DNA of 43,033 bases from Nitrospirota bacterium (GCA_027366615.1 DAHXNG010000071.1:1-43033), one strand, 5' to 3'. Numbered from the stretch's first letter, positions 1 through 8,754 are shown. Translations and numbers: made by a program. Notes: generated from the sequence alone by a model not told the origin.

Positions 1-123
1 GGAACTGCCATTTTTTACTACATCGTTATCTGGTTCCAGAAGTGGCAGGAAGGCTCCTTCTATCCCGAAGGACATCCTCTCCGCAAATCGGCCCAGACCA
101 CGGAAAGGGGACGTAAAGAATGA
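1..123 (+). CDS. C-terminal end of a membrane protein (partial)
   Basis: The reading frame is open from the first base to a TGA at 121-123 and gives 40 residues. It begins inside a hydrophobic stretch rich in Ile, Tyr and Phe (a likely last membrane helix) and ends in a charged, basic tail. The stop overlaps the ATG of the following four-haem cytochrome c as ATGA, so the two genes are translationally coupled. The context suggests a membrane subunit of the same electron-transfer complex, for example a cytochrome b-like protein. Too little is present to name the family. Confidence 0.6.
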   Translation, partial: GTAIFYYIVIWFQKWQEGSFYPEGHPLRKSAQTTERGRKE

Positions 124-1079
124 AAATGCGTATTTACGGTCTTTTCTTCCTCTCGACGATCCTTCTCGGGGCTGTCTTTTTTTACGAGCTCTACAAGGAC
201 ACACACCCGGAATGGATGACATACCAGCGCGCCTATTACCAGCTTCTGGCCAAAATCACGAAAAAGCCCGATCTGGCCACTTCCACGTTGACCGTGGTGC
301 AGATCTGGAATCCGATCATGAACAAGCCGGACCGTTGCATGACCTGTCATATGGGGATTGCCATACCCGCATTCAAGACGGCACCCGAACCCTTTACGAC
401 CCATCCGGATCTTTCCGGCTATATCGGAAAGCATCCTTTTGAGAAGTTCGGTTGCACCATCTGTCATGATGGGCAGGGAGTCTCCACGACGGTTTCCGAC
501 GCGCATGGCTTTAATACATCGCTCAATTATCAGCCCAAGCGGGGAGCCTTTTCCGAGGCCTCATGCCTTAAGTGCCATACGGATCTCTTTAAGCCGGGGA
601 TCAATCCACCGATGACGCCCTTCCTGAATCTTGCGAAAAAGACGATTATTCAGAAGGGATGTGGATCCTGTCATACGATGACCCAGTTCAATCTTCACGG
701 AGTTCTCGCGCCTGATCTTTCGGGCTTCGGAAGCCGGACGGAGCTTGGATTCTATAATGTTCACGACTTTAACCATGTTGGCGGTCTCCATTCGATGCGC
801 GAGTGGGAGTGGGAACATTTCAAGAACCCCCGCAAGATTTCGCCGGGAATCCCTGCATTCAAGGTTCCCCCGACGATCATGCCGAACTTTCACCTGACAG
901 ACCTGCAGACGACGGCCCTGACCACCTGGGTTCTCGGTCTTGATGATCCGTCGGTGATCACCATTCCTCAGAAGTTCCTTCCGATCGACCGGGACAATGG
1001 ACGTCCGATTCCGATTCCGATCACGAACTATAAGGGAGTCTTCATCCCCGGAGAAGAAAAGGTCGCCCAGACGAATTAG
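120..1079 (+). CDS. Membrane-anchored four-haem c-type cytochrome
   Basis: The 319-residue protein has an N-terminal membrane helix (about residues 5-22), which acts as an uncleaved anchor or signal. Four CxxCH haem-c motifs follow at residues 73-77, 112-116, 149-153 and 181-185, so it should sit on the periplasmic side and carry electrons. Several Met and His residues that could be distal ligands follow the last motif. The start overlaps the stop of the upstream membrane protein (ATGA), and a terminator follows at 1102-1131, so this is the last gene of its operon. Electron transfer between a quinol-handling membrane subunit and soluble carriers is an inference from this pairing. The protein does not look like a classical cytochrome c1, which has one haem. 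Confidence 0.85.
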   Translation: MKMRIYGLFFLSTILLGAVFFYELYKDTHPEWMTYQRAYYQLLAKITKKPDLATSTLTVVQIWNPIMNKPDRCMTCHMGIAIPAFKTAPEPFTTHPDLSGYIGKHPFEKFGCTICHDGQGVSTTVSDAHGFNTSLNYQPKRGAFSEASCLKCHTDLFKPGINPPMTPFLNLAKKTIIQKGCGSCHTMTQFNLHGVLAPDLSGFGSRTELGFYNVHDFNHVGGLHSMREWEWEHFKNPRKISPGIPAFKVPPTIMPNFHLTDLQTTALTTWVLGLDDPSVITIPQKFLPIDRDNGRPIPIPITNYKGVFIPGEEKVAQTN

Positions 1080-1101
1080 TCTGAGACCAGATTTTAATAA
1101 G

Positions 1102-1131
1102 ACGGCAGGAGAAATCCTGCCGTTTTTTTTT
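1102..1131 (+). terminator. Rho-independent terminator
   Basis: A perfect 8-bp stem (ACGGCAGG with CCTGCCGT) and a 6-nt loop are followed by nine T residues. It lies 22 bp after the cytochrome c stop and closes that operon. Confidence 0.9.
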
Positions 1132-1162
1132 GTCCCGCGAAACCCTCCCCGAGAAAGATCCC

Positions 1163-1191
1163 TCGAACCTGAGGCTCGATCCGGGTAGAAT
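1163..1191 (+). promoter_or_regulatory. Putative sigma-70 promoter of the ABC transporter operon
   Basis: A TAGAAT -10 element (1186-1191) lies 17 bp after a weak TCGAAC -35. Transcription would start near 1198. This argues that the ABC ATPase is translated from the ATG at 1234, not from the ATG at 1198. Confidence 0.4.
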
Positions 1192-1233
1192 AGAAAGATG
1201 AAAAGAGTCTCTGACAATAGGAATTGGGGAAAC

Positions 1234-2199
1234 ATGATGATTGAAGCCCGACATCTTTCTAAAGTCTATAAAGCCCGGAAGGGAGACCGGACGGCAGTTG
1301 ACGACATCTCCTTTTCGGTCGGGGAGGGAGAGTTTTTTTCTTTTCTAGGCCCTAACGGCGCGGGAAAGACGACGACAATTCAAATGATGGTGGCCCTGTT
1401 AAAGCCGACAAAGGGTACGATTACCATCGATTCGCTCGATGTCGTGGCCTCCCCTCATGAGGTCCGTCAGCGTATCGGAATTATTTTCCAAGACCCCAGC
1501 CTCGATGATCGCCTGACCGCCTGGGAGAATCTTGAATTCCACGGAAGGCTTTATGGAATCGATGCCGAGTCACGTCGGACAAGAGGTAATTTTCTCCTGG
1601 AGGTGTTGGGGCTGGCAGATCGAAAGGATGATCTGGTTCGAACCTTCTCGGGAGGGATGAAGAGACGGCTTGAAATTGCCCGGGGACTATTGCATGCACC
1701 GCGTCTTCTTATCCTTGACGAGCCCACATTGGGACTTGACCCCCACTCCCGTCGCTCGGTATGGGAGCATATTCATCGCGTCAGAAAGGAGGTCGGAATG
1801 ACCGTCTTTCTCACGACGCACTATCTCGAAGAGGCCGACAGCTCGGACAGGGTCGCTATCATCAATGGTGGCAAAATCGTGGCTGAGGGTACGCCCGATC
1901 GACTCAAGAAGGATCTCTCCTCCGAGATGCTGACCCTTGAAACCAATACTCCCGAAAAAGTGGTCACGTACCTCCTTGAGAGCTATCCGAAGCTATCCGG
2001 GATGATAAGAAAAGAGGAGGAGATTGTGTCATTTCCGATGCCCTCCGGAGAGGCTCTCTCACCATGGGATCTTCTCAGGGCATTGCCGTTTCCTATTCGT
2101 GAGGCCTCAGTGCGTCGCCCCAACCTCGATGATGTTTTTATTCATTATACGGGAAGTGAGCTTAAGGGGCAGACGTCAGAAAAGGGAGTCAGACCATGA
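1234..2199 (+). CDS. ABC transporter ATP-binding protein (DrrA/NodI type)
   Basis: This is the cytoplasmic ATPase of an ABC-2 type exporter. It has the Walker A motif GPNGAGKTT (residues 39-47), Q-loop Gln86, the signature FSGGM (138-142), Walker B LLILDE (158-163) and switch His196. The C-terminal 100 residues match the DrrA-like extension. I place the start at 1234, where ATGATG gives the usual family N-terminus and follows a putative promoter at 1163-1191. The in-frame ATG at 1198 would add 12 residues unlike the family. The permease start overlaps the stop (ATGA), giving a two-gene exporter. The substrate cannot be told from sequence; drugs, lipids or polysaccharides are handled by relatives. 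Confidence 0.88.
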   Translation: MMIEARHLSKVYKARKGDRTAVDDISFSVGEGEFFSFLGPNGAGKTTTIQMMVALLKPTKGTITIDSLDVVASPHEVRQRIGIIFQDPSLDDRLTAWENLEFHGRLYGIDAESRRTRGNFLLEVLGLADRKDDLVRTFSGGMKRRLEIARGLLHAPRLLILDEPTLGLDPHSRRSVWEHIHRVRKEVGMTVFLTTHYLEEADSSDRVAIINGGKIVAEGTPDRLKKDLSSEMLTLETNTPEKVVTYLLESYPKLSGMIRKEEEIVSFPMPSGEALSPWDLLRALPFPIREASVRRPNLDDVFIHYTGSELKGQTSEKGVRP

Positions 2200-3032
2200 C
2201 AGAGGAGAAAGCATTATCCTGGTCGGTCCTCGTGGGGAAAAGCCGTCCCCTTGCTCCCCCTCTTACGCGCGATTTGATGGGGATCTATACCCTCTGGCAG
2301 AGAGATGTCATCCGGTTGTGGCGAGACAGGATCCGTCTCGTGGGCTCCTTCATCCAGCCGCTTTTGTTTCTCTTTATCCTCGGGGGGGGGCTGTCGCCCC
2401 GAATGGGAGCGATGGGGGTGACGGGATCGGGGGGAACTCTTGGCTATCAGGGGTTTCTTTTCCCGGGGATCGTTGCCATGAGCGTCCTCTTTACCGCCTC
2501 CTTTGCCGGGGTGGCAATCGTCTGGGATCGGGAGGTCGGGTTTTTGAAGGAGGTCCTGGTCGCACCCCTGTCCCGGACGGCGGTCGTCATCGGGAAAATC
2601 CTCGGAGGGGCGACAAACTCTGTCGTTCAGGGGAGCCTTATTCTGCTGCTCTTTCCCCTCTTTCACCTGCACCCGTCACCGGGGAGAATTCTCCTCGCCT
2701 TTCTTGTCATGATCCTGATCGGACTGACCCAGACCTCGGTCGGAATTCTCCTCGGTGTCAGGATGACCTCCAGCCAGGGTTTCATGGTGTTGATGAACTT
2801 TGTCATTCTCCCTCTTTTTTTCCTGTCGGGGGCGCTCTATCCTCTGGACAGGCTCCCCCCGTGGCTAGCCATGGCTTCCCGGGCCGATCCGTTGACCTAT
2901 GGGGTCGACCTTTTACGCAGGGCGTTGACAGGAGTTCATTTTCATTCGATGCTGACCGATCTTGTCAGCCTCGGACTATTCATGGGAACGATGGCGACAC
3001 TCTCCGTCGTCCTCTTTAACAAAACGGACTAG
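2196..3032 (+). CDS. ABC-2 type permease
   Basis: The 278-residue protein has about six hydrophobic segments, an N-terminal cytoplasmic stretch and a conserved ABC-2 permease ending with a DPLTYGVDLLRRAL-like motif before the last helix. It would form the membrane channel of an exporter dimer, driven by the ATPase encoded immediately upstream with a 4-bp overlap. The arrangement is that of DrrAB/NodIJ-like systems. The substrate is unknown. Confidence 0.85.
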   Translation: MTEEKALSWSVLVGKSRPLAPPLTRDLMGIYTLWQRDVIRLWRDRIRLVGSFIQPLLFLFILGGGLSPRMGAMGVTGSGGTLGYQGFLFPGIVAMSVLFTASFAGVAIVWDREVGFLKEVLVAPLSRTAVVIGKILGGATNSVVQGSLILLLFPLFHLHPSPGRILLAFLVMILIGLTQTSVGILLGVRMTSSQGFMVLMNFVILPLFFLSGALYPLDRLPPWLAMASRADPLTYGVDLLRRALTGVHFHSMLTDLVSLGLFMGTMATLSVVLFNKTD

Positions 3033-3055
3033 CTAAAGACTAAAAGGAGGGGACT

Positions 3056-3547
3056 ATGGCGTCTGACGCCTCATTTGACGTTGTCTCGAAGGTGGACTTG
3101 CAGGAGGCAAAGAATGCCGTCGACCAGGCCTTAAAAGAGATCGGGACCCGATTCGACCTCAAGGACAGCGCTGCCAGGATCGAATGGGAGAAGGAGGAGC
3201 TGGTCCTCTCGGCGAAAGACTCCCACAAGCTTGTGGCGGTCATCGATGTTCTCGAGTCCAAGCTTGTGCGCCGGGGAATCCCCCTTAAAAATCTCGACAA
3301 GAAAAAAGTCGAGGAGGCGCTGGGCGGGACGGTTCGGCAACGGATTGCCATCAAGCAGGGGCTCTCCACTGAGGTTGCCAAGGAGGTTGTCAAGGAGATC
3401 AAGGGGACAAAGCTCAAGGTCCAGGCGCAGATCCAGGGAGACAGCGTTCGCGTAAGCGGGAAGTCCCGTGACGATCTCCAGGGAGTGATCGCCCATCTTA
3501 AAGGGGCCGACTTTGGGATCGATCTCCAGTTTAATAACTACCGGTGA
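3056..3547 (+). CDS. YajQ family nucleotide-binding protein
   Basis: The 163-residue soluble protein matches the YajQ (UPF0234) family over its full length. It has the N-terminal FDVVSKVD start, the central TRFDLKDS segment and the C-terminal DFGIDLQFNNYR ending. Members have two ferredoxin-like folds, and some bind cyclic di-GMP or nucleotides. A strong Shine-Dalgarno sequence (AAAGGAGGGG) precedes the ATG. It lies 23 bp after the ABC permease and upstream of the SppA-like gene, probably in one transcript. A diguanylate cyclase is encoded elsewhere in the window (24340-25692), so a link to cyclic di-GMP is possible but unproven. Confidence 0.9.
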   Translation: MASDASFDVVSKVDLQEAKNAVDQALKEIGTRFDLKDSAARIEWEKEELVLSAKDSHKLVAVIDVLESKLVRRGIPLKNLDKKKVEEALGGTVRQRIAIKQGLSTEVAKEVVKEIKGTKLKVQAQIQGDSVRVSGKSRDDLQGVIAHLKGADFGIDLQFNNYR

Positions 3548-3602
3548 AAAGGTGGCAGGCGTTAAAGCATTGACAGAATCTAAAACAAGGTCAGGAGACA
3601 AG

Positions 3603-4607
3603 ATGTCACTCTCAGGACAGAACGCCGCAAGAAAAGGCGCCGGGGTTTTCTTTGCAGCGGTTTTTCTCTTTTTAGGCGGATGTATTACGGTAAACCTCTT
3701 TCCCGAGGACCGGGGACTTGTAGAGAAGGACCTCCGGCCGCCGGGGGGGGCAACGGAGAAGGTTGTCTTTCTCCATGTGAGGGGCTTTATCGGAGATCAG
3801 GAGAAAAAAAAGGGAACGCCCATGCTCGGGGGAAGGATCAATCAGGTCAGCGAGCTCGAGCGGGAGTTCGACAAGGCGTCACGCGACACTCATGTACGCG
3901 CGGTGGTGCTTGAGATCGATAGCCCTGGGGGAACGGTGACCGCCTCCGACAGGCTCTATCACAGGATCATGCTCTTTCGGGAGAGAACCCGGATCCCCGT
4001 TGTGGCCTTTTTCGGAGATCTCGGAGCCTCGGGGGCCTACTACGCAGCGATGGCGGCCGATGAGGTCTGGTCGCGACCGACGAGCGTGGTGGGAAGCATT
4101 GGTGTGCTGATCGCTAACATCGGGGTCGAGGGGCTCATGAAGAAGGTCGGAATTACCGACAGAACGGTGGCCTCGGGGGCGGAGAAGGAGATGGGGTCAC
4201 CTCTTCGAAAGATGACCCCCGAGGACAGGGCAATCTTTGAAGGGCTGGTAAAGGACTTTTACGGGAACTTCCTTCGGGTCGTAGAAAAGGGGCGAAGGCT
4301 CTCTCCTGAGAAGCTCCTCCCCCTGGCGGACGGCCGCGTCTATACCGCCTCTCAGGCGCTCTCTCTGGGTCTTGTGGACCGGGTGGGGTATCGATCGGAT
4401 CTTACGAATCACCTTGAAAAAATAACAAAAACCGCAAGCCTTCGGCTGGTCACCTACGAAGAGAGCGGCGGCGGATCGCCTCCTCTTTTTGGAATGGATG
4501 CAGGCGGGTTCTCGTCGGTTTCTGCGGCCGCTCTTATGGGGCTCATTCGCTCTATGGGACCCGAACCCCTCTATTTCTGGGCGCCGGGTGGACTGACCAT
4601 GAAGTAG
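3603..4607 (+). CDS. sppA: Signal peptide peptidase SppA-like, lipoprotein (S49 family)
   Basis: This is a 334-residue short-form SppA of peptidase family S49, which degrades cleaved signal peptides in the membrane. The N-terminus is a lipoprotein signal with a lipobox ending at Cys27 (LGGC), so the enzyme is probably lipid-anchored. The catalytic Ser-Lys dyad is predicted to be Ser143 (GASGAYYAAM) and Lys195 (SGAEKEMGSP). The start at 3603 is preceded by AGGAG. An in-frame ATG at 3513 overlaps yajQ and would bury the signal sequence, so it is rejected. The 3' end overlaps the convergent small exported-protein gene by 37 bp. Confidence 0.87.
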   Translation: MSLSGQNAARKGAGVFFAAVFLFLGGCITVNLFPEDRGLVEKDLRPPGGATEKVVFLHVRGFIGDQEKKKGTPMLGGRINQVSELEREFDKASRDTHVRAVVLEIDSPGGTVTASDRLYHRIMLFRERTRIPVVAFFGDLGASGAYYAAMAADEVWSRPTSVVGSIGVLIANIGVEGLMKKVGITDRTVASGAEKEMGSPLRKMTPEDRAIFEGLVKDFYGNFLRVVEKGRRLSPEKLLPLADGRVYTASQALSLGLVDRVGYRSDLTNHLEKITKTASLRLVTYEESGGGSPPLFGMDAGGFSSVSAAALMGLIRSMGPEPLYFWAPGGLTMK

Positions 4608-4927
4608 GGAGCCTCCCTCAGAAGATGATGGGCGGGAGCAGGAAAACGGCTGCAGAAGTCTCGCCTGTGGGAATTGTGGATAAAATCCCTGAGGGCTCTC
4701 CTTCCGGGCTCTTGGGCCAGACTGCCCGATCTGCAGGCCTTCCCGAGGGTCTGCCAGGAGGTGGTCCGATAGAGCCGAAGGGCCTCCTTTACGTGATTCT
4801 GCGCCCACCAGACGACGGGATACTCAAGTCCGGGGGGCGGAAGCCCGGAGGAGTGAGCGGGAGAAGGGGAAAGAACAAAGAGACTTGCAAAGGCAAAAAG
4901 GAGAAGGGCCATCCGGCGAAATGTCAT
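4571..4927 (-). CDS. Small exported protein of unknown function
   Basis: I do not recognise this 118-residue protein. It has a clear signal peptide (MTFRRMALLLFAFASLF, with likely cleavage after AHS near residue 26), then a mature part with aromatic and basic residues and two cysteines. Its ATG overlaps the stop of the glycerate kinase gene (ATGA), which supports translation as the third gene of that operon. The 3' end overlaps the convergent sppA by 37 bp. It may be a periplasmic protein, and it could also be a weakly expressed orphan. Confidence 0.55.
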   Translation of the reverse strand: MTFRRMALLLFAFASLFVLSPSPAHSSGLPPPGLEYPVVWWAQNHVKEALRLYRTTSWQTLGKACRSGSLAQEPGRRALRDFIHNSHRRDFCSRFPAPAHHLLREAPYFMVSPPGAQK

Positions 4928-6234
4928 GAAGTCCTCCGTGGGGTGGGCGAGGGAAGAACGACGACCATGAGAAGATCGTTGAGGTTGGTTCCTGAGGGGC
5001 CGGTCTTGATCCCTAATCCGTGGCGCTCGAGAAATCCCCCCGAATCGTGGCGGGAGAGGGCCTCCTGCCCTTCGTGAAAGAGGCGTTTTGTGTGGAAAAT
5101 ATCGGAGGGGAGGAGGGCTCCTGCGAGGCCGGAGTTCCCGTCGGCGCCGTCCGACGCAAGCGAAAGGATGAGTGCGGAGGTTTTTTGAAGCGAGAGGGCC
5201 AGGGAGAGAGCCAGCTCCAAGGTCCGCCCTCCCTTCCCGGGATCTGTCCGGGAGAGCGTGACGGTAGTCTCGCCCGAGGCCGCCCAGAGGCCGCCTTTTA
5301 AATGAGTGGCCGTCTGCCATCTGATCTGGGAGGCGAGGACCCGTCCAACCTCCCGGGCTTCCCCGCAAAGCTCCTCGGAAAGAATATGGAGCGGAAGCTC
5401 GGAAAGCGGGGGAATCGGCAGAAAAACCCTCTTCATGGTAGCGATAAGTGTTTTTGAGGAGGCCAGGACCCCACCAAAGAGGGCATGGGAGGGGAGCGCC
5501 GGAGGGGGGCCGGGAGGCAGGGAGAGAAGGAGCCTGCGGACCGGGTCAGGGATCCCGTCCTTGACCCAGAATTCAAGCTCGGAGAGCATCCCCGGTCCGT
5601 CTCTCGGGATGGAAAACATGGGAGATGAGCCGACGAGAGGAGCCCCGTCTCCGGGAATGTCGGAGAGAATATAGGTCAGCGAGGGGCGCGAGGCGATCAT
5701 CCGGGCCAATCCTCCCCCTTTGAATGCCGAGAGATGGATGCGCAGGGCATTGATCGTCTCGATCGGGGCCCCGCTCTCCATGAGACGCTTCGAGATCAGA
5801 ACCTTGTCCTCAAGCTCCACCGGGGGAACCGGGTGGACGACAAGGCTTGAGCTTCCTCCCGAAAGGGCGACGACAAGCGGCATGCCGTCCGGGAGGTTTT
5901 CTGTAAAGTCGCGAATGCGTAAAAATGCCTCGAGGCTCCGTCTGTCGGGAAGGGGATGGGACCCCGAAAAGAGAGGGAATGAGGGGGGAGGCGGGGGATA
6001 TCCCTCGGGAAGAATCGAAAGGGTTGCGGCGGGATCGATGCCGAACGCTTCGGCAAAGGAGGCCGTCATGGCCCCTGCCGCCTTGCCCAGGGAGAGAAGG
6101 GCCTTGGGGCCGGTCGGAAGCGGGGGCGCAGGGTTTTTCTCAAGATGGTGTCTTATGAGGGGGCCGGGGGCAATCTCCGCCATGTAGTCCGGAATCGCCG
6201 CAAGAAGTCTCGCCCGGAGATCTTCACTCTCCAT
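4924..6234 (-). CDS. Glycerate 2-kinase (MOFRL family)
   Basis: The 436-residue protein has the two-domain structure of GckA-type glycerate kinases: an N-terminal DUF4147 domain and a C-terminal MOFRL domain. Visible motifs are ALSGGSSSL (about residue 128), the SGETTVT segment, SDGADGNSG and TGPSGTNLNDL near the end. Such enzymes phosphorylate D-glycerate to 2-phosphoglycerate with ATP, feeding lower glycolysis. The start overlaps the upstream YHS-like gene by 11 bp, and the stop overlaps the downstream exported protein. The metabolic source of glycerate (photorespiration-like salvage or serine turnover) is not shown here. Confidence 0.87.
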   Translation of the reverse strand: MESEDLRARLLAAIPDYMAEIAPGPLIRHHLEKNPAPPLPTGPKALLSLGKAAGAMTASFAEAFGIDPAATLSILPEGYPPPPPSFPLFSGSHPLPDRRSLEAFLRIRDFTENLPDGMPLVVALSGGSSSLVVHPVPPVELEDKVLISKRLMESGAPIETINALRIHLSAFKGGGLARMIASRPSLTYILSDIPGDGAPLVGSSPMFSIPRDGPGMLSELEFWVKDGIPDPVRRLLLSLPPGPPPALPSHALFGGVLASSKTLIATMKRVFLPIPPLSELPLHILSEELCGEAREVGRVLASQIRWQTATHLKGGLWAASGETTVTLSRTDPGKGGRTLELALSLALSLQKTSALILSLASDGADGNSGLAGALLPSDIFHTKRLFHEGQEALSRHDSGGFLERHGLGIKTGPSGTNLNDLLMVVVLPSPTPRRTS

Positions 6235-6505
6235 CGGGGGGGCCCGTTATTCGGGATTCGTGAGGGGGGGCAGGAGAAGACAGGTATCTGTCCCGGCACT
6301 CCCGGCTGCAGAAATAGACGGACCCGCCGGCTGGATCCCGGGCAGAAAGAGCCTCGGTCTTGTCGATATAGAGGCCGCAGACCGGGTCGACCACGAGGGG
6401 GCGGGGAGATTCGGGGGCGGATTTTTTGGGGCCCCCGAGGAAGGTGCGTGCCGCACGCCCGACCAGGACAAGAAGAAAGGCGATGACGAAGAGGCGGATC
6501 AGCAT
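6224..6505 (-). CDS. Small membrane protein with YHS/TRASH-like cysteine motif
   Basis: The 93-residue protein has one N-terminal membrane helix (about residues 3-20) and a C-terminal domain with a DPVCGLYI ... YFCSRECRDRYL arrangement. These cysteines (PVCG and CSREC) are typical of YHS/TRASH-like metal-binding modules, and the whole resembles small PP0621-type proteins. It is the first gene of the glycerate kinase operon, overlapping it by 11 bp, and is divergent from the methyltransferase gene starting 31 bp away. Metal binding is family knowledge; the role is unknown. Confidence 0.7.
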   Translation of the reverse strand: MLIRLFVIAFLLVLVGRAARTFLGGPKKSAPESPRPLVVDPVCGLYIDKTEALSARDPAGGSVYFCSRECRDRYLSSPAPPHESRITGPPDGE

Positions 6506-6535
6506 ATGTCGCCTGCCAGAGATAAGGATTGAGGG

Positions 6536-7690
6536 ATGGTAACCTTTTGCGAGTTCATGAGACAGGCGGCGGGATCTGACCGGGAAGGCTACTATACACG
6601 CCATGCGGGAATCGGCCATGAAGGGGGGGACTTCTACACGGCCCCCGAGACGAGTCCCGCGTTCGCGACCCTTCTGGCACTTCAGATCGGAGAGATCGAC
6701 CGCGCCTTGGGATCCCCCGACCCATTTTATCTGATCGAGGCGGGTCCCGGCAACGGAACATTGATGGACGACCTTCTCTCCATCTTCCGGAAGGCCGACC
6801 CGGCATTTTATGCCCGGGTCTCGCCGATCCTTTTCGAGCTGCCCGGGGTTTTGGAAAAACGTCAGCGAGAGAGGCTCTCCCGATGGGATCTCCCGCATCC
6901 CCCCCGCTGGATAGCTCCTCCGAACCCCTCGAACAACAACCTGACAAAGACAGAAGCTCTTCCCCTCCCGGGCAGTGGTGTCGTCCTGGGAAACGAGTTC
7001 CTCGACGCCCTTCCGGTTCACCGGCTCCGGGTCAATCGGGGGGGATGGGAGGAGTGCTACGTAGTGAAGGGCGATTCGGGGGATCTCTCCTATGTGTGGG
7101 GGGAGCTTTCGGATCCGGCTCTTCAGGTGGCCCTTTCGGAGGGCTTTGGCTCCGATCTTTCCCGACGGGAGGGACAGGAGACCGAGATCTGTCTGGAGAT
7201 TCCGGGGGTGCTGGGTTTTCTTGACGGCTTTCTCGAGAGGGGATTCATGCTCTGGATCGACTACGGGGACATCGGGGAGGAGCTCAGGTCGGAGAGGCGG
7301 CGGGAAGGTACCCTTCTCGCCTACAAAAAACACAAGGTCTCGGGAGAGCTTCTCGAATCTCCAGGAAAAACGGATCTCACAGCCTTTGTCGACTTTTCCC
7401 GGGTGGCGGGGACGCTCTCAACTCTTGGATTTCGTCTCGAGGGCTATACCGACCAGATGTCATGGCTCATGGGGCTGGGATTTGAGGAGTGGGTTAGTGC
7501 CAATGCCGACAGGCTCTCCCCAGAGGATCTAAAGAATGCGGGGATCCTTCTTCACCCTCTTAGGATGGGGCGCCTGTTCAAGGTCCTCCTCATGTCGAGG
7601 GGGCTCCAGGAGAGGCTTTCGTTTTCGGGATTCCGGTTCGGAGGGCTGCGGCTCCCCGTCGGTGAGGATCTCCCTTCTGGAGAGTGCTAG
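6536..7690 (+). CDS. SAM-dependent methyltransferase, MidA/NDUFAF7 family
   Basis: The 384-residue protein belongs to the DUF185/MidA family. The N-terminal FCEFMRQAAGSDREGYYT segment is diagnostic, and SAM motif I is IEAGPGNGTL (about residues 67-76). The mitochondrial homologue NDUFAF7 methylates an arginine of a complex I subunit; bacterial substrates are mostly unknown. The N-terminus is slightly shorter than in many relatives but keeps the whole conserved core. The stop shares the CTAG tetranucleotide with the stop of the convergent cytochrome gene. Confidence 0.88.
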   Translation: MVTFCEFMRQAAGSDREGYYTRHAGIGHEGGDFYTAPETSPAFATLLALQIGEIDRALGSPDPFYLIEAGPGNGTLMDDLLSIFRKADPAFYARVSPILFELPGVLEKRQRERLSRWDLPHPPRWIAPPNPSNNNLTKTEALPLPGSGVVLGNEFLDALPVHRLRVNRGGWEECYVVKGDSGDLSYVWGELSDPALQVALSEGFGSDLSRREGQETEICLEIPGVLGFLDGFLERGFMLWIDYGDIGEELRSERRREGTLLAYKKHKVSGELLESPGKTDLTAFVDFSRVAGTLSTLGFRLEGYTDQMSWLMGLGFEEWVSANADRLSPEDLKNAGILLHPLRMGRLFKVLLMSRGLQERLSFSGFRFGGLRLPVGEDLPSGEC

Positions 7691-8037
7691 CGCTGATTCT
7701 TGACGATATAGAGGGTGACCTCCCGGGCCTCGGTGTCGGAGAGAAAGCTTCGTCCGGTCTGTCTCATGTAGCGGTTCATCTTCAGGACGAGAATCCGCCA
7801 GTCCTCCGGCGTCCGGTGGGTCAGGGCCGGAAGGGCATGGCACTGTTCGCAATGGGAGCTGAAAAGGGCCGCTGGGGTTTCATTTGCCGGAGTCGGCGAA
7901 GCCGACCCTCCCTCGGAGGAGACCGGGGGGGTCCGGGAGTGGGGCCCGGGAATGAAAAGAAGAAGTCCGAAAAAAAATGCAGCCGCCCCGACCGTAATGG
8001 CCAGGGCTCTGCCGTTTGAGAGAGGACGATTTGTCAC
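7687..8037 (-). CDS. Membrane-anchored monohaem cytochrome c
   Basis: The 116-residue protein has one N-terminal membrane helix (about residues 11-29), a Pro/Ser/Thr-rich linker and a haem-binding CEQCH at residues 63-67. The Met residues near the end (MNRYMRQ) could give the sixth ligand. The start is GTG, overlapping the stop of the upstream lipoprotein gene as GTGA. It should be a periplasmic electron carrier tethered to the inner membrane. The redox partner is not encoded next to it. Confidence 0.8.
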   Translation of the reverse strand: MTNRPLSNGRALAITVGAAAFFFGLLLFIPGPHSRTPPVSSEGGSASPTPANETPAALFSSHCEQCHALPALTHRTPEDWRILVLKMNRYMRQTGRSFLSDTEAREVTLYIVKNQR

Positions 8038-8696
8038 TGTGAAGCTCCTGTCTTGGCCTTGATTGACGGGATGAGGTCCTCCCGGAGACTCTTGGCAAAT
8101 AGCTCGCCCATCAGCGCCGAAAGTTTGTCGGGGTCGAAGGAGACGACCGGTTTGGGAGAGAGATGGCGGGCGATTTTTCGGGTGATTGTCCGGGTCGTCC
8201 GGCCCTCGTGGATGACGAGCGTCGCCTGGAATTCTATCCGGGCCGTTTGCTTCGCTTCGACAAGACTCTGGCGGACACTGTCCTCAAAGACCGTAACCTT
8301 GAGCGAAAGTGTCGGAGCGCCCTTGGGTGCCGGCGCGGGTGAGAGCACCGGATCGTATCCGGCTTTTTTGAGCTCATTGACGAGAATCGCGTCGAGGGCG
8401 GGGGCGACGGGGTCCCGGGGAACAAGCTGGGAATAGCTTCCGTCCTGATGGTAGAGCGTTCCCACATCGGTCATGCCGGAGGGAGTTTGTGTTGGCAGGA
8501 CCAAGAGGGGAGCGAGTCCTTGGGCGGTGACCGATCCGGCCCCTTCGGAGGTCGGAGCGGAGACGACCACCGGAGGCGCAGGTCCGTAAGATGCGCATCC
8601 CGAAAAGACAAGAAGCCCCACGATGGAGAGGACGGCCAGTGGTCCGGTCGGGAAAGGAAAGAATCTTCGAATGTGTCGTGATGTTGTCTGTCGCAT
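8034..8696 (-). CDS. Lipoprotein of unknown function
   Basis: This 220-residue protein has a lipoprotein signal ending in LLVFSGCASYG (lipid Cys near residue 33), so it is a predicted outer- or inner-membrane lipoprotein. The mature part has alternating beta-like segments (SLKVTVFEDSVRQS; ARIEFQATLVIHEG), as in outer-membrane assembly or LPS-related lipoproteins, but no family is certain. I chose the ATG at 8696 because a good Shine-Dalgarno (AAAGGAGA) precedes it and it gives the proper signal peptide. It sits between an exported protein and the monohaem cytochrome in one operon. Confidence 0.75.
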   Translation of the reverse strand: MRQTTSRHIRRFFPFPTGPLAVLSIVGLLVFSGCASYGPAPPVVVSAPTSEGAGSVTAQGLAPLLVLPTQTPSGMTDVGTLYHQDGSYSQLVPRDPVAPALDAILVNELKKAGYDPVLSPAPAPKGAPTLSLKVTVFEDSVRQSLVEAKQTARIEFQATLVIHEGRTTRTITRKIARHLSPKPVVSFDPDKLSALMGELFAKSLREDLIPSIKAKTGASQ

Positions 8697-8754
8697 CGTT
8701 CGTGTCTCCTTTCGAAAGACGTTTGAGGATGTTAAGTGACTCGAGCGGAGGATC

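Noticed and set aside
1198-1233. Upstream ATG for the ABC ATPase at 1198
   Set aside because: It has weak ribosome-binding potential and lies at the predicted transcription start. The sequence 1234 onward fits the family.
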